A stretch of DNA of 64,000 nucleotides from PHAA01 sp040217755 (GTDB lineage Bacteria > Bacillota > Syntrophomonadia > Syntrophomonadales > Syntrophomonadaceae). The notes under the pieces are model-generated. The model saw nothing but the letters and a program-made list of their open reading frames with translations, was not told where the DNA came from and did not search any database. A program made the translations under genes and the position numbers. Of this stretch, positions 15,190-25,304 are shown in pieces; position 1 is the first letter of the stretch; each line of letters opens with the position of its first letter. The stretch lies in NCBI GenBank assembly GCA_040217755.1, contig JBEHWJ010000001.1:1-64000 (forward strand), in the 5' to 3' direction.

Positions 15190-16557
15190 ATGGCAGATAT
15201 CCCGATGCCAGGAAACGATGAACACATTCTGGTCGATAACGCCGAAATCCCCAGCGGGGAAGAGCACATCAGCCTGGATGCGCAGCATGTCAAACAAGCC
15301 CTGGTCGACAAGAGGGTCCGGGGCATGTCCACCGGCAAGAAGATTCTCCTGTTATTGGCGGCCTTTTTGGCAATAGGAGCGGCCGTGTACGGTATCCAGA
15401 AATGGAGGGGTACCGATAATCAGGTCAGCTATGCCACCGCCACCGTTTCCAAAGGCACGGTAACCGATTCCATTGAAGCCACCGGCACCTTGGAAGCGGT
15501 CCGCACTTCGGATATGGGTTTTAAAAACGATGATACCATCACCGCCCTAGACGTTCAGCCCGGAGACCATGTCACTGTCGGACAGGTTTTGGCCCGGCAA
15601 GACCCGGCTACCCTTAGCAACGCCTTGCAGCAGGCCCAAAACACCGTCGACCAGGATAGCATCAGCCTGAAGAGCAGCCAATTAAACCTGGAGACCGCCC
15701 GCAAGGAACTGGAACGTCAGCAGCAGCTCTTTGCCGCCAATGCCATCTCCCAGTCACAACTGGAAACCGCCCAGAATTCATATACCAAAGCCGACCTGGA
15801 TCTCCAGTTGGCCCAGGCCAAATTGGCCAACGACCGTACCAAATTGGCTCAGGCCCAGGAGAACATAGCGGAAGCCGCTATAGTAGCCCCTTTTGACGGT
15901 ATAATCGGGGCAGTCAATGGCCAGGTGGGTTCCATAAACGGGATAAATTCTGCCTCCAGCACCTTGCTGACTGTTATGAGCGATGAACTGCAGATCAATG
16001 CCCTGGTGAACGAGGCCGACATTGGACAGACAAAGGTAGGACAGGCGGTTGAATTCATCAGCAGTTCATTCGGCGATAAAGTATTCAAGGGTCAGGTCCT
16101 GCGTATAACTCCCCAAGCCAAAACGGTGAGCAATGTCCAGTATTATCCGGTATTGATTTCCTGCGAGGACCCGGAAAGGGTTCTTTTGTCTGGGATGTCG
16201 GTCTCGGCCCACATCATCATCGATCGTGAAGAGGATGCGGTAATGGTGCCCATGATGGCGGTCTCCTATGCTCAAACCTATCTGAAGAAAAATCCGTCGG
16301 CATCGGTTTCCCGTGGATCAAAAGCGGTATTGCTGCTGGAAAACGGTCAACCGGTGGTGAAAAGCGTGGAGTTGGGGATAAGTGACGGAACCAACTATGC
16401 GGTTAAAACCGGCCTCGACCCAGGTGATACCGTCATTATCGGCACCACTTCGCCTTCCGCCAATAATACCTCAACTACAACTACTCCAACCGGCACCAAC
16501 CGTAACCAGGTCAGAGGTCCCAATGGCGGTATGGGTGGCCCGGCCGACGGAATTTAA
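15190..16557 (+). CDS. MacA-like efflux adaptor (HlyD/RND-type membrane fusion protein)
   Basis: A ~45-residue cytoplasmic start and one membrane helix precede the adaptor architecture: barrel-sandwich half (GTLEAVRTSDM, TALDVQPGDHVTVGQVLAR), long coiled-coil hairpin (residues ~140-210), second lipoyl half (IVAPFDGIIGAVNGQVG), beta-barrel, and a C-terminal region rich in Thr/Asn. It would couple the ABC pump encoded next to export across the cell envelope. ATG 15190 is chosen because GGAGTGA ends nine bases before it; a GTG at 15178 and an ATG at 15181 are too close to that site. First gene of a five-gene operon. Confidence 0.9.
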   Translation: MADIPMPGNDEHILVDNAEIPSGEEHISLDAQHVKQALVDKRVRGMSTGKKILLLLAAFLAIGAAVYGIQKWRGTDNQVSYATATVSKGTVTDSIEATGTLEAVRTSDMGFKNDDTITALDVQPGDHVTVGQVLARQDPATLSNALQQAQNTVDQDSISLKSSQLNLETARKELERQQQLFAANAISQSQLETAQNSYTKADLDLQLAQAKLANDRTKLAQAQENIAEAAIVAPFDGIIGAVNGQVGSINGINSASSTLLTVMSDELQINALVNEADIGQTKVGQAVEFISSSFGDKVFKGQVLRITPQAKTVSNVQYYPVLISCEDPERVLLSGMSVSAHIIIDREEDAVMVPMMAVSYAQTYLKKNPSASVSRGSKAVLLLENGQPVVKSVELGISDGTNYAVKTGLDPGDTVIIGTTSPSANNTSTTTTPTGTNRNQVRGPNGGMGGPADGI

Positions 16558-16574
16558 CGGATGGGAGATCGCCA

Positions 16575-17297
16575 ATGACTGAAAATCTTATCAAACTCAG
16601 GGAGATCGACAAAACCTATTATGGAGCCGCCACCCCGGTCCATGCCCTGCGTTCGGTATCATTGGATATCGACAAAGGAGAGATGGTTGCGATAATGGGC
16701 CCTTCCGGTTCGGGTAAATCTACTTTGATGAATATGCTGGGCTGCCTGGATAAACCTGATTCGGGCAGATATTCTTTTGCCGGGCAGGACGTTATGGTCC
16801 TGGGTCGGGACCAACTGGCGCACATGCGCAGCATCTTCATCGGTTTCGTATTCCAGAATTTCAACCTGATCGGGCGTGTATCGGCTCTGGAAAATGTATG
16901 TCTGCCCTTGATATATGCGGGTGTCAATTCGCAAAGAGAGAGGGAGAAGCGAGGCCGCCAGATGCTTAAACTGATGGGCCTGGAAGGGAGAGAGCACCAT
17001 ATGCCCAAACAGCTTTCCGGGGGGCAGCAGCAAAGGGTAGCGATAGCCAGGGCACTGGTCAACGCCCCGGGATTGCTGCTGGCCGATGAACCGACCGGGG
17101 CCCTCGATACCAAGACCTCAGAGGAGATCATGCTCCTGCTGGAAAAACTGAATCGCGAGCGGGAGCTGACGGTAATAATAGTAACCCATGAATCTGAAAT
17201 CGGCAGCCATTGCCGGCGCGTGATCAGGCTCACCGATGGCCGGATAGCAAGTGATGAACCACTGGCCAGAATTGAAGCCGGGCGTGATGTCGGTTAG
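16575..17297 (+). CDS. MacB/LolD-type ABC transporter ATPase
   Basis: All ABC motifs are present: Walker A GPSGSGKST (~40), Q-loop FQNFNL, signature LSGGQQQR (~147), Walker B LLLADEP, D-loop, and H-switch VTHE. The A-loop tyrosine lies near the start (DKTYYG). 240 residues, typical for exporters paired with FtsX-like permeases. It follows the adaptor by 17 bp and precedes the permease by 29 bp, so the three form one pump. Confidence 0.92.
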   Translation: MTENLIKLREIDKTYYGAATPVHALRSVSLDIDKGEMVAIMGPSGSGKSTLMNMLGCLDKPDSGRYSFAGQDVMVLGRDQLAHMRSIFIGFVFQNFNLIGRVSALENVCLPLIYAGVNSQREREKRGRQMLKLMGLEGREHHMPKQLSGGQQQRVAIARALVNAPGLLLADEPTGALDTKTSEEIMLLLEKLNRERELTVIIVTHESEIGSHCRRVIRLTDGRIASDEPLARIEAGRDVG

Positions 17298-17326
17298 TAA
17301 ATAGGAAGAAGGACGGGCAAGAGCTT

Positions 17327-18532
17327 ATGAATATAATTGCAGGTCTCAAGATGGCGATGCAGAGCCTGATGGCCAACAAAATGCGGTCCTTCCTGACCAT
17401 GCTGGGGGTAATCATCGGGGTTGGGGCGGTACTGGTAATGGTGGCTCTCGGCCAGGGAACGGCATCCGGTATCACCGCAAGGATATCCAGCATGGGGGCC
17501 AATCTGCTCACTATTTCGGCCGGGGGCGGCTTTGGCCCCATCCGGGGGACCAACACGGCCCAGCTGACCAACGCCGATGCTGAAGCCATTAAAACCCTCC
17601 CGCTGGTAAAAAACGTGGCTGCCGAGTCAAGTACCTCCGGCACGATTTCCAGCGGCAACGCCACCTGGTCGACTACCGTGGACGGAACCTGGCCGGAATT
17701 GATGAGTATCAAGGAATGGGATACCATTCAGGGTTTGTTTTTCACTGCGGATGATAACAGCAGTGCCAACCGGGTGGCGGTACTAGGCAGCACAGTGGTC
17801 GAAAACCTGTTTCCTGGGGTCGCGTCTCCGGTGGGAGAGACCATCAAGATAAACGGCATCTCTTTTTCGGTCATCGGGGTACTTGAGGACAAGGGAAGCA
17901 GTATGGGCGCCGACCAGGATGATATCATCTATATACCGCTGAGCACCCTGCAGCAGCGCATGACTGGGGGCGAAACGGTTCGTTCCATCAGCGTACAGGC
18001 TACCAGCTCCGAAGCTTTGACACCTTTGAAAGAGTACCTGACCACTTTGCTGCGCCAGCGGCATCGCCTGGCTGAGACAGCGGATGATGATTTCCGGATC
18101 AGGGATACCACCGAGTTGCTGGCTACAATAGAGGATACCACCAGGATGCTTTCCTTCCTGCTGGGGGGTATCGCTGCGGTTTCTCTGCTGGTAGGGGGCA
18201 TCGGGATAATGAATATAATGCTGGTATCGGTTACGGAGAGAACCCGCGAAATCGGTATCCGGATGGCCATCGGAGCCACAACCGGAGCCATCCGGGCCCA
18301 GTTTCTAATCGAATCATTGGTTCTGTGCCTTTTCGGGGGCATAATCGGGGTGCTGATCGGTTGGGCCGGATGTTTGATCATTACCAGCCTATCCGATTTG
18401 ACCATGCAGATAGCACCCAGGTTGATAGCCCTTTCCCTGGGATTTGCCACCGCCATCGGCCTGTTTTTCGGCTATTACCCGGCCAATAAGGCGGCTCACA
18501 TGAATCCCATCGACGCCCTTCGCTTCGAGTAG
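17327..18532 (+). CDS. MacB-type ABC transporter permease (FtsX family)
   Basis: Four membrane segments in the MacB/FtsX pattern: one at residues ~20-42 (MRSFLTMLGVIIGVGAVLVM), a ~220-residue extracytoplasmic MacB_PCD domain, then three at the C-terminus, with the conserved VTERTREIGIRMAIGA loop. The product likely exports a peptide, lipid or macrolide-like compound with the upstream adaptor and ATPase; the substrate is unknown. ATG start after a short gap that holds GGAAGAAGGA. Confidence 0.92.
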   Translation: MNIIAGLKMAMQSLMANKMRSFLTMLGVIIGVGAVLVMVALGQGTASGITARISSMGANLLTISAGGGFGPIRGTNTAQLTNADAEAIKTLPLVKNVAAESSTSGTISSGNATWSTTVDGTWPELMSIKEWDTIQGLFFTADDNSSANRVAVLGSTVVENLFPGVASPVGETIKINGISFSVIGVLEDKGSSMGADQDDIIYIPLSTLQQRMTGGETVRSISVQATSSEALTPLKEYLTTLLRQRHRLAETADDDFRIRDTTELLATIEDTTRMLSFLLGGIAAVSLLVGGIGIMNIMLVSVTERTREIGIRMAIGATTGAIRAQFLIESLVLCLFGGIIGVLIGWAGCLIITSLSDLTMQIAPRLIALSLGFATAIGLFFGYYPANKAAHMNPIDALRFE

Positions 18533-18600
18533 CGGTTTAGGGTTTACACATACAGCTGCCAGTGGATATCATATGAGCAACGGACCAGAAACGAGGTAAG

Positions 18601-19284
18601 ATGATGCAGCCATTAAAGGGAATCCGGATTCTGGCAGTCGATGATGAACCCAATATATTGCAGTTCCTGGAACTGGGGCTCAAAAATGAAGGTTTCGAGA
18701 TACGTTGTGCCGACCACGGCCAGGCAGCCATCAAGGCGATGGAGGAGTTCAAGCCCCAGGTAGTCATCCTGGATGTCATGATGCCCGGGATGGATGGATT
18801 CGAAGTAGTACGGCAATTGAAGAAGATGGATAATGTTGCCGTGATCATGTTGACAGCCCGCGATGAGGTTGATGACCGGGTGAAAGGACTTTCGATTGGG
18901 GCGGATGACTATATGGTCAAACCCTTCAGTTTTGAGGAATTGCTGGCTCGGATAAACGCCCGCCTCCGTAACCAATTTCCCCACCTTTTCGGGGAGGTGG
19001 TCCTGGGTCCATTCTGTATCGATGACCGCCGCCGGGAAATAAAACTGCATTCGCGCATCCTGGAATTATCGCCCACCGAATATGGGCTCCTCAAATACCT
19101 GGTTTTGAATCACGGCCTGGTATTGAGCAAAAAGACTATCCTGGACAAGGTCTGGGGGTATGACTTCGGCGGGGAAGACAATATTGTCGAGGTCTATGTA
19201 CGCTCCCTGCGAGAGAAGCTGCAAGACAAGGACCACAGCCTTATCCGCACACTGCGCGGCTCAGGCTACCGGGTGGATATATGA
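18601..19284 (+). CDS. OmpR-family response regulator
   Basis: Receiver domain with the acidic pair (VDDEPN), phospho-acceptor aspartate about residue 58 (ILDVMMPGMDG), Thr/Ala switch (MLTARDE) and lysine (VKPFSF), then a winged-helix DNA-binding domain ending in the usual RGSGYRVDI. It probably controls the pump genes ahead of it through the TTCAGGT repeats before them. ATG 18601 or the next ATG at 18604; GAGG lies four to seven bases before them. Overlaps the kinase start by four bases (ATGA). Confidence 0.93.
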   Translation: MMQPLKGIRILAVDDEPNILQFLELGLKNEGFEIRCADHGQAAIKAMEEFKPQVVILDVMMPGMDGFEVVRQLKKMDNVAVIMLTARDEVDDRVKGLSIGADDYMVKPFSFEELLARINARLRNQFPHLFGEVVLGPFCIDDRRREIKLHSRILELSPTEYGLLKYLVLNHGLVLSKKTILDKVWGYDFGGEDNIVEVYVRSLREKLQDKDHSLIRTLRGSGYRVDI

Positions 19285-20780
19285 TCACTGCCCGCATCGA
19301 CCCACCCAGCCAACCCGGGCTGAGATTCAATTCCCTTAGATTTCAGCTGTTATCACGATCTCTGCTCATCCTGGCGGTACTGCTGGTTCTTATCGGCGTA
19401 CTGCAATACTTTTTCACGCAGGACAACACATACAGGAACAGGGCATCCAGCTTACGAAGCCAGGTTTTGAGCATCGCTCCTTCGGCATGGGAGACCATGT
19501 TGAACGGTCCTTCAGCAGAAACCGGGGGGGAGCGCAAACCCCCAATCATTTTCATGCCTGGAACCAGCCTGGCGCTGCTCGACGAAACGGGCCAATACAT
19601 ACTGCTCATCGGTGAGAACGGATCCCAGCCCCCTACTCTGACCCCGGAACAAAGAACGCAGTTGCTGGACCGGCGCAGCCGCCAGCCCTATTTACTCCAT
19701 GGTAGCGGCTCCGAGGAGCAGCTGGTTGTCGCCGCTGCAGTGGTGAATGAATCCGGTCAATCTTTGGGCACCGCCATAATAAGCACCCGCACCGCTCCCC
19801 TTAAAGAACTGCTCCTGCGCCACATGCTGGCATTCATAGTCCTGGCTCTCGGTGCATTGCTCATAGGGTTGCTGGCTTTCCTTCCGGTGCTGAGAAGGAC
19901 ACTGGTCCCTTTGTCAAACATGGTAGATATCGCGGCGCAGATCGACGCTGGCAACCTGGACCGCCGTTTTCCTACCAGGCAGGGGCAATTGGAGGTGGAT
20001 CAACTGGCCGAATCATTCAACGGTATGATGCATCGATTAGAGATTACTTTCGCCGCCGAGAAAGAGACCCAGGAGCAGATGCGGCGTTTCATCGCCGATG
20101 CTTCCCACGAATTACGCACCCCATTGACCTCCATCCATGGATTCCTGGAGGTCCTACTGCGGGGGGCGGCCAACCAACCCGAGCAACTGGAGAAAGCCCT
20201 GCAAAGCATGCATAGCGAATCCCGGCGGCTTAACAAATTGGTCCATGACCTGCTTTTGCTGAGTAAATTGGACCGGACTCCCGCCGCGGAGATGGAAGTG
20301 GGGTTTTTGGACCAAACCCTGAGGGAAATGGAACCGCAGCTGCGCATCCTGGCTGGAGACCGCCGCTTGATCCTTACCGCCCAGCCCGGTTTGGCATGCC
20401 GGTATAATCCTGATCAGATCAAACAGGTGGTATTGAACCTGTTTCAGAACGCGGTACAGCATACCGATCCCAGTGACGGAGAGATAAGGGTATCGCTGCT
20501 AAAAGTGCACGAACGGGTGCAGTTGATCATCCAGGATAATGGCCCCGGTATCAGACCGGAACATATCGCCCATATCTTCGAACGGTTCTATCGCAGCGAG
20601 GCCTCCCGCACCCGCCGGGAAGGAGGCGCCGGCCTGGGTCTGGCGATAACCAGGTCCATCGTGGAGGGTCACGGGGGCACTATCAACGTATGCAGCAAGG
20701 CCGGGGATGGGACTACCATACAGGTGAGGTTACCGGAGGCCAACCTTTTATCAGGCCGTGGTATCCCGGGATGGCCTTGA
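19281..20780 (+). CDS. Sensor histidine kinase
   Basis: Two membrane helices (about residues 26-46 and 183-205) flank an extracytoplasmic sensor of ~135 residues; HAMP linker; HisKA with DASHELRTPL (histidine ~276); HATPase with NLFQNAVQHT, DNGPGI and GAGLGLAI boxes. It is translationally coupled to the response regulator and would sense the substrate or membrane stress relieved by the pump. The 3' end overlaps the convergent MFS gene by 30 bp, so transcripts could interfere. Confidence 0.93.
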   Translation: MITARIDPPSQPGLRFNSLRFQLLSRSLLILAVLLVLIGVLQYFFTQDNTYRNRASSLRSQVLSIAPSAWETMLNGPSAETGGERKPPIIFMPGTSLALLDETGQYILLIGENGSQPPTLTPEQRTQLLDRRSRQPYLLHGSGSEEQLVVAAAVVNESGQSLGTAIISTRTAPLKELLLRHMLAFIVLALGALLIGLLAFLPVLRRTLVPLSNMVDIAAQIDAGNLDRRFPTRQGQLEVDQLAESFNGMMHRLEITFAAEKETQEQMRRFIADASHELRTPLTSIHGFLEVLLRGAANQPEQLEKALQSMHSESRRLNKLVHDLLLLSKLDRTPAAEMEVGFLDQTLREMEPQLRILAGDRRLILTAQPGLACRYNPDQIKQVVLNLFQNAVQHTDPSDGEIRVSLLKVHERVQLIIQDNGPGIRPEHIAHIFERFYRSEASRTRREGGAGLGLAITRSIVEGHGGTINVCSKAGDGTTIQVRLPEANLLSGRGIPGWP

Positions 20781-22172
20781 GTCTAGGTTGCGGCGGTTGT
20801 GCAGATGTATGGCCACCCAAAGGAACCAGGTGGCGGCAACCAAAACCCCCGCCACGATATGCACCGTGTGCAGGGCGTCCAGGAAAGCGGCCTGGTAATC
20901 AAGCGTGAACGATCGGCGATTGAAAACCAAGCTGAAGAGAAGCACCGACAGGCTTATCCCCAGAGAATAGGAGAGGTTGCGGTTGGTGGCTATGAAACCA
21001 CCGCCATAACCGGCCTTTTCTTTAGGCATGGAGCCCAGGATGGCACTGGTGTTGGGGGAACCGAAACTGCCCATGGCCAGCCCCAATACTGCCAGGGCCG
21101 CAATTATCAGCAGGATGGGTGAATCCACCTGCAGGAATGAAAACATGGCGAAGGCACCGGCCAGTAAGCCCAGGGACAGGGCGGTTATGGGCGGAGAGCC
21201 GAAGCGATCTGATAGATGGCCGGCCATGGGGGCGGCGAAGGCCATCACGATGGGGGCGGTGGTCATGACCAGCCCGGAATTGGCGGGGGAGAAACCCAAA
21301 ATGGCTTCCAGGTAAAAAGGCAGCAGGAAAAAGACTGAATTCTGGGTGCTGTAGACGACTACCGCCACAAGGTTGCCGGCTACAAATGTTTTATTCCGGA
21401 AAAGGCCCAAATCCAGCAAAGGATCAGGGTTTTTCCTCTCCCACCAGCAAAAGGCGATCAGTACCATCAAACTGTCTCCCAACAGGTACAAATTCAGGCC
21501 GTTGCCGGAAAGTGCCAGCAGCAAGGTAGTCAGCACAATTGCCAAAAGCACCGTACCGGGCAGATCGAATGGCCTCGTTTCCGCCTCCCGGTACTCCTTG
21601 GGCAAGTGCCGGCGACCCAGATAGAACCCGGTGATACCGATGGGGATGTTGATGAGGAAAATAACCGGCCATTTAAAACTGGCCAATAGCAATCCGCCTA
21701 TTCCCGGCCCCAGCATATTGCCCAGAGCTACCATAGTCCCGGTCAAGCCCAGCGCCTTGCCGCGCTCCCCGTCGGGAAATATATTGGATACGATACCTAT
21801 CCCGGTGGCCATCATCATACTGGCCCCCAATCCCTGGAACATGCGCATGGCGACCAGGACCATCAGGCTCCGGGATAAGCTGCAACCCAGCGACCCCACA
21901 GCAAAGACCAGGAATCCCCAGGTAAAGATACGGTTGCTGCCTCTCCGGTCCCCCAGCCGACCAAAGAAGATCAGGGAAGAGGTTATCACCAGCAGATAGG
22001 CGTTGACCACCCATTGGACGTCATTCATTTCAACCCCAAATTCCCGGGCTATGCTGGGGTTGGCTATATTAAGGATGCTGCTGTCGAGGGTGGAGATCAG
22101 TATCCCCATCGCTACGATGAGAAAAACCTGCCATTTTAATTCCAATTTCTGCACAGTTTTAATGTCCGCCAT
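20751..22172 (-). CDS. MFS exporter, DHA2 (EmrB/QacA-like) family
   Basis: About 14 hydrophobic helices over 473 residues, with the family signatures LDSSILNIANPSI near helix 1, the loop GRLGDRRGSNRI, and motif C-like glycine/proline sequence in helix 5 (GNMLGPGIGGLL). Proton-driven drug or metabolite export is usual for this family. The ATG at 22172 has only a weak ribosome binding site. Single gene, convergent with the kinase. Confidence 0.9.
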   Translation of the reverse strand: MADIKTVQKLELKWQVFLIVAMGILISTLDSSILNIANPSIAREFGVEMNDVQWVVNAYLLVITSSLIFFGRLGDRRGSNRIFTWGFLVFAVGSLGCSLSRSLMVLVAMRMFQGLGASMMMATGIGIVSNIFPDGERGKALGLTGTMVALGNMLGPGIGGLLLASFKWPVIFLINIPIGITGFYLGRRHLPKEYREAETRPFDLPGTVLLAIVLTTLLLALSGNGLNLYLLGDSLMVLIAFCWWERKNPDPLLDLGLFRNKTFVAGNLVAVVVYSTQNSVFFLLPFYLEAILGFSPANSGLVMTTAPIVMAFAAPMAGHLSDRFGSPPITALSLGLLAGAFAMFSFLQVDSPILLIIAALAVLGLAMGSFGSPNTSAILGSMPKEKAGYGGGFIATNRNLSYSLGISLSVLLFSLVFNRRSFTLDYQAAFLDALHTVHIVAGVLVAATWFLWVAIHLHNRRNLDSRPSRDTTA

Positions 22173-22392
22173 TCGTCATCGTTGGCTAAATTATAAGATA
22201 AACCGAGATTACCGGCTATCCTCTAATTATATGCGGACAGTGCAACATAGATATCTGGGGGAGGCCAAACCCAGTCTGGATATTTTTGTCCCGCCAACAC
22301 ATCCTTGCGAAAGCAGCGTAGATAACTGGGGAGAGCAAAAACCACCCCGGGGTAGGGCGGTGGAAGGAAGTCATTATATCGGATTGGCCGGA

Positions 22393-23349
22393 TTATCCCT
22401 GGTAGAAGACTTGTAAGATAACATCACCCAGGCAGCGGGCCGCGTTTTCGGCCAACTCCAGGGGGATCGAATCGGTGCCGATTTCAAACAGTATCCCGGT
22501 GGGGTACAGATCCTGGTTATAGTCGCCTTTACCCATGAAGATACCGCGGATCAAGCCTGGATACAGTTGGTCAGCCTGGGCCTTGATGCGTCTGGCATAT
22601 GCCAGATTACTCTTCATGTTGGGGTTGGAACGTCCCACCACCATCATTATCCGGGAGCAGTCCACCCCGTTGATAGTGGTGGAGTAGGCTGAAGCCGGAG
22701 CCGAATCGCGATGGATATCAAAGGCGACGTCAGGTTGTTCCTTCAACAGTTGGGCCACAGTCCGGCGGGAACGGTGGTAGGCATTGCGGTCGTGCGGATC
22801 GTGAGCATTAACGCTATGGGATACGCTGATGCCCGATTTCTGCAGGGAATCGGCCAGGGCTGTGCCCACGGTATATATGTCGCCGGCGCCGGGTTGGGAG
22901 GCCTTTCCGGAGGTGGGGATGTACGACTCATCGGTGTGGGTATGGTAGATCACTACATGGTGGGGAGCATTTACCCCTTGAACCGGCAGCGCTCGGTTGA
23001 AAAATACCGGCTTGGGTATGGCAGCGGTGCTGTTATCGGGCGGGATTCCGCCAGTGGTCCGGGTAACAATGTCAGCCACCGCGTTTGGCCCATCCATTCC
23101 GATAACTACATACTCAACGTTGTTGGTGTCTATATACCGGTCATCGATATGGACTGGCAGGCCAGTCTCCAGGATAGTGACCCCGAATGTATCCTTGATT
23201 ATTGAATAGGAAGAGACTTGTTCATCCAACCCGGGTACCGGCTTCTTAGGTATGGGAGTATTGAGCGTGTTTAAAATATATGCCCCTATCATCACCGCCA
23301 GGAGCACTCCGAAGAAAATCCATATATAGCGTCGGCTCAATGTTTCCAT
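22393..23349 (-). CDS. spoIIP: Stage II sporulation protein P family (SpoIIP)
   Basis: An N-terminal membrane anchor (residues ~8-28) is followed by the SpoIIP amidase/endopeptidase domain: VVIYHTHTDESYIP with metal-binding residues, DIHRDSAP, VVGRSNPN and GILFEIGTDS. In sporulation SpoIIP works with SpoIID and SpoIIM to thin septal peptidoglycan during engulfment. 318 residues, slightly short but complete. Monocistronic here, not next to gpr as in some relatives, so it could be a paralogue. Confidence 0.88.
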   Translation of the reverse strand: METLSRRYIWIFFGVLLAVMIGAYILNTLNTPIPKKPVPGLDEQVSSYSIIKDTFGVTILETGLPVHIDDRYIDTNNVEYVVIGMDGPNAVADIVTRTTGGIPPDNSTAAIPKPVFFNRALPVQGVNAPHHVVIYHTHTDESYIPTSGKASQPGAGDIYTVGTALADSLQKSGISVSHSVNAHDPHDRNAYHRSRRTVAQLLKEQPDVAFDIHRDSAPASAYSTTINGVDCSRIMMVVGRSNPNMKSNLAYARRIKAQADQLYPGLIRGIFMGKGDYNQDLYPTGILFEIGTDSIPLELAENAARCLGDVILQVFYQG

Positions 23350-23434
23350 AAAAAATCCGCCTTTCCTGATACTAAGAATATGATGTGGAAGAGACGGATT
23401 AATTATTCCCCTAAAAAGGTATCACGCGGTAAAA

Positions 23435-24685
23435 TCAGTCGGTGTCCCAACTGGCCAGATAATCGACCTGCTCCGCAGTAAGCCGGTCGATCTCGACGCC
23501 GTCGGCTTCCAATTTGAGCCAGGCTACCTGCTTGTCTATGGCCTCCGGAACATTGTAGACGTGGCAGTCGAGTCCGGCCCGGTTCTCGATGACATACAGC
23601 AGCGACAAAGCCTGCAGCGAGAAACTAAGATCCATAACTTCGGCCGGGTGACCATCGCCGGCGGCCAGGTTGACCAACCTTCCTTCGGCCAGCAGATACA
23701 GACGGCGTCCGTCGGTCTGGACATATTCTTCGATATTGTTTTTCAGGACCCGGCTGGCCACCGCCAGTTCATTAAGGTCGGGTTTGGATATCTCCACGTC
23801 AAAATGGCCGGCATTGGCCAAGATGGCCCCATCCCGCATCAACTGCATGTGTTCCTTGCGGATCACGTTGATATTACCGGTTACCGTGATAAAGATGTCT
23901 CCCCGCGCGGCCGCCTGGTGCATGGGCATGACCTGGAAACCGTCCATGATCGCTTCATTGGCCTTCACCGGGTCGATCTCGGTCACCACCACCTTGGCCC
24001 CCAAACCCTTGGCCCGCAGCGACACCCCTTTGCCGCACCAGCCGTAACCGACTACTACCACCGTTTTCCCGGCCACCACCAGGTTTGTGGTCCGGTTGAT
24101 CCCGTCCCAGACCGACTGCCCCGTCCCGTAGCGGTTGTCGAACAGGTATTTCATGTAGGCATCGTTGACCGCCATCATGGGGAAAAGCAGGGTACCATCT
24201 TCATCCATGGAGCGGAGCCTCAAAATACCAGTGGTAGTCTCCTCACAGCCCCCGATGATATGGCCGGCCTGCTCCTGCCGTTCTTTATGCAGCAGGGTGA
24301 CCAGGTCGGCGCCGTCATCGATGATGGCCTCAGGCTGGCAGTTTAGGGTCTTTTCCAGATAAAGGCGGTAATCGGCGCTGCTCTCGCCATGAATGGCAAA
24401 AACGGTGATACCCGAGTCGACCAGGGCGGCCACCACATCATCCTGGGTGGAGAGAGGATTGCTGGCGCAGGCGATGACCTGAGCCCCGGCGGCTTGCAAG
24501 GTTTGCAGCAGGTAGCCGGTCTTGGCTTCCAGGTGCAGGCAGCAGGCGACCGTCTTGCCTGCCAGCGGTTTGGTCTGCTCGAATTCCTGCTTTAGACGGT
24601 TCAATACCGGCATGTGGCCTTTGACCCACTCCAACTTATGGTAGCCGGCCGGAGCCAACCCTATGTCTCTGATTATCGATCGCAT
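23435..24685 (-). CDS. ahcY: Adenosylhomocysteinase
   Basis: Converts S-adenosylhomocysteine to adenosine and homocysteine, clearing the product of SAM methyltransferases. Seen: DGADLVTLLHKE, GGCEETTTGILRL (catalytic region), NDAYMKYLFDNRYGTGQS, and the NAD-binding Rossmann glycines VVVGYGWCGKGVSLRAKGLG. 416 residues fits the short bacterial/archaeal form that lacks the ~40-residue insert of many bacterial enzymes. Cytoplasmic, single gene. Confidence 0.95.
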   Translation of the reverse strand: MRSIIRDIGLAPAGYHKLEWVKGHMPVLNRLKQEFEQTKPLAGKTVACCLHLEAKTGYLLQTLQAAGAQVIACASNPLSTQDDVVAALVDSGITVFAIHGESSADYRLYLEKTLNCQPEAIIDDGADLVTLLHKERQEQAGHIIGGCEETTTGILRLRSMDEDGTLLFPMMAVNDAYMKYLFDNRYGTGQSVWDGINRTTNLVVAGKTVVVVGYGWCGKGVSLRAKGLGAKVVVTEIDPVKANEAIMDGFQVMPMHQAAARGDIFITVTGNINVIRKEHMQLMRDGAILANAGHFDVEISKPDLNELAVASRVLKNNIEEYVQTDGRRLYLLAEGRLVNLAAGDGHPAEVMDLSFSLQALSLLYVIENRAGLDCHVYNVPEAIDKQVAWLKLEADGVEIDRLTAEQVDYLASWDTD

Positions 24686-24848
24686 CTCTACCTCCCGGCA
24701 TTAGTTTAAACGCTTAAATTATAAACGACCCTGGTAGGTTGGTAAAGTTCAGTATTATAGGTATGGCGCATCCCGGCAGCATAAATTATAATACAATTGG
24801 CTTCGAGGCCATCGCCATGAGTCAGAAGCCAAACAGGGGGAGTCTCGA

Positions 24849-25298
24849 TTGCGCTTCTGGGCCACTATAGCAGCAATAATAATGCTGGACCAATTCAGCA
24901 AGATCCGTATCATGGAATTACTCGATCCCGGCGACAGCATTCCGCTCATCCACAATCTTTTCAGCCTCACCTTCGTCATGAACCGCGGGGCTGCCTTCGG
25001 GGTCTTGCAGGGAAAGTCCTGGCTATTCCTGATCATGGCCTTGCTTATAATATGTATAATGATTTATGTCCATCTGGCCTATGAACTGCCCGTCTGGGTG
25101 CAATACGCCATGGGGTTCATCGTGGGCGGAACCATGGGCAACCTGATCGACCGCTGGAGTCTCGGAGCGGTACGGGATTTTTTCAGCATCGGCTGGTTTC
25201 CGGTCTTCAACGTGGCCGATATGGCCATCGTCACCGGGGGAGGGCTGTTGATACTGTACCTGTTCCTGAACGAGCCTGATCGCAAGCAGATCAAGTAA
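24849..25298 (+). CDS. lspA: Lipoprotein signal peptidase (signal peptidase II)
   Basis: Four membrane helices with the aspartyl-protease motifs: LDQFSK, NRGAAFG, GNLIDR, VRDFF and FNVADMAI (second catalytic aspartate). It cleaves lipoprotein signal peptides, for example those of the two lipoproteins encoded nearby (25523-26404 and 27492-28397). TTG start after GGGGGAG. 149 residues, normal length. Confidence 0.95.
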   Translation: MRFWATIAAIIMLDQFSKIRIMELLDPGDSIPLIHNLFSLTFVMNRGAAFGVLQGKSWLFLIMALLIICIMIYVHLAYELPVWVQYAMGFIVGGTMGNLIDRWSLGAVRDFFSIGWFPVFNVADMAIVTGGGLLILYLFLNEPDRKQIK

Positions 25299-25304
25299 CC
25301 GCCT

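Noticed and set aside
22180..22392. Open stretch between the MFS gene and spoIIP on the plus strand
   Set aside because: It continues an antisense frame of the MFS gene, has no start signals and no recognisable sequence.
23561..24346. 261-codon open frame opposite ahcY
   Set aside because: Antisense to a fully conserved enzyme, no binding site, composition typical of a reversed GC-biased gene.
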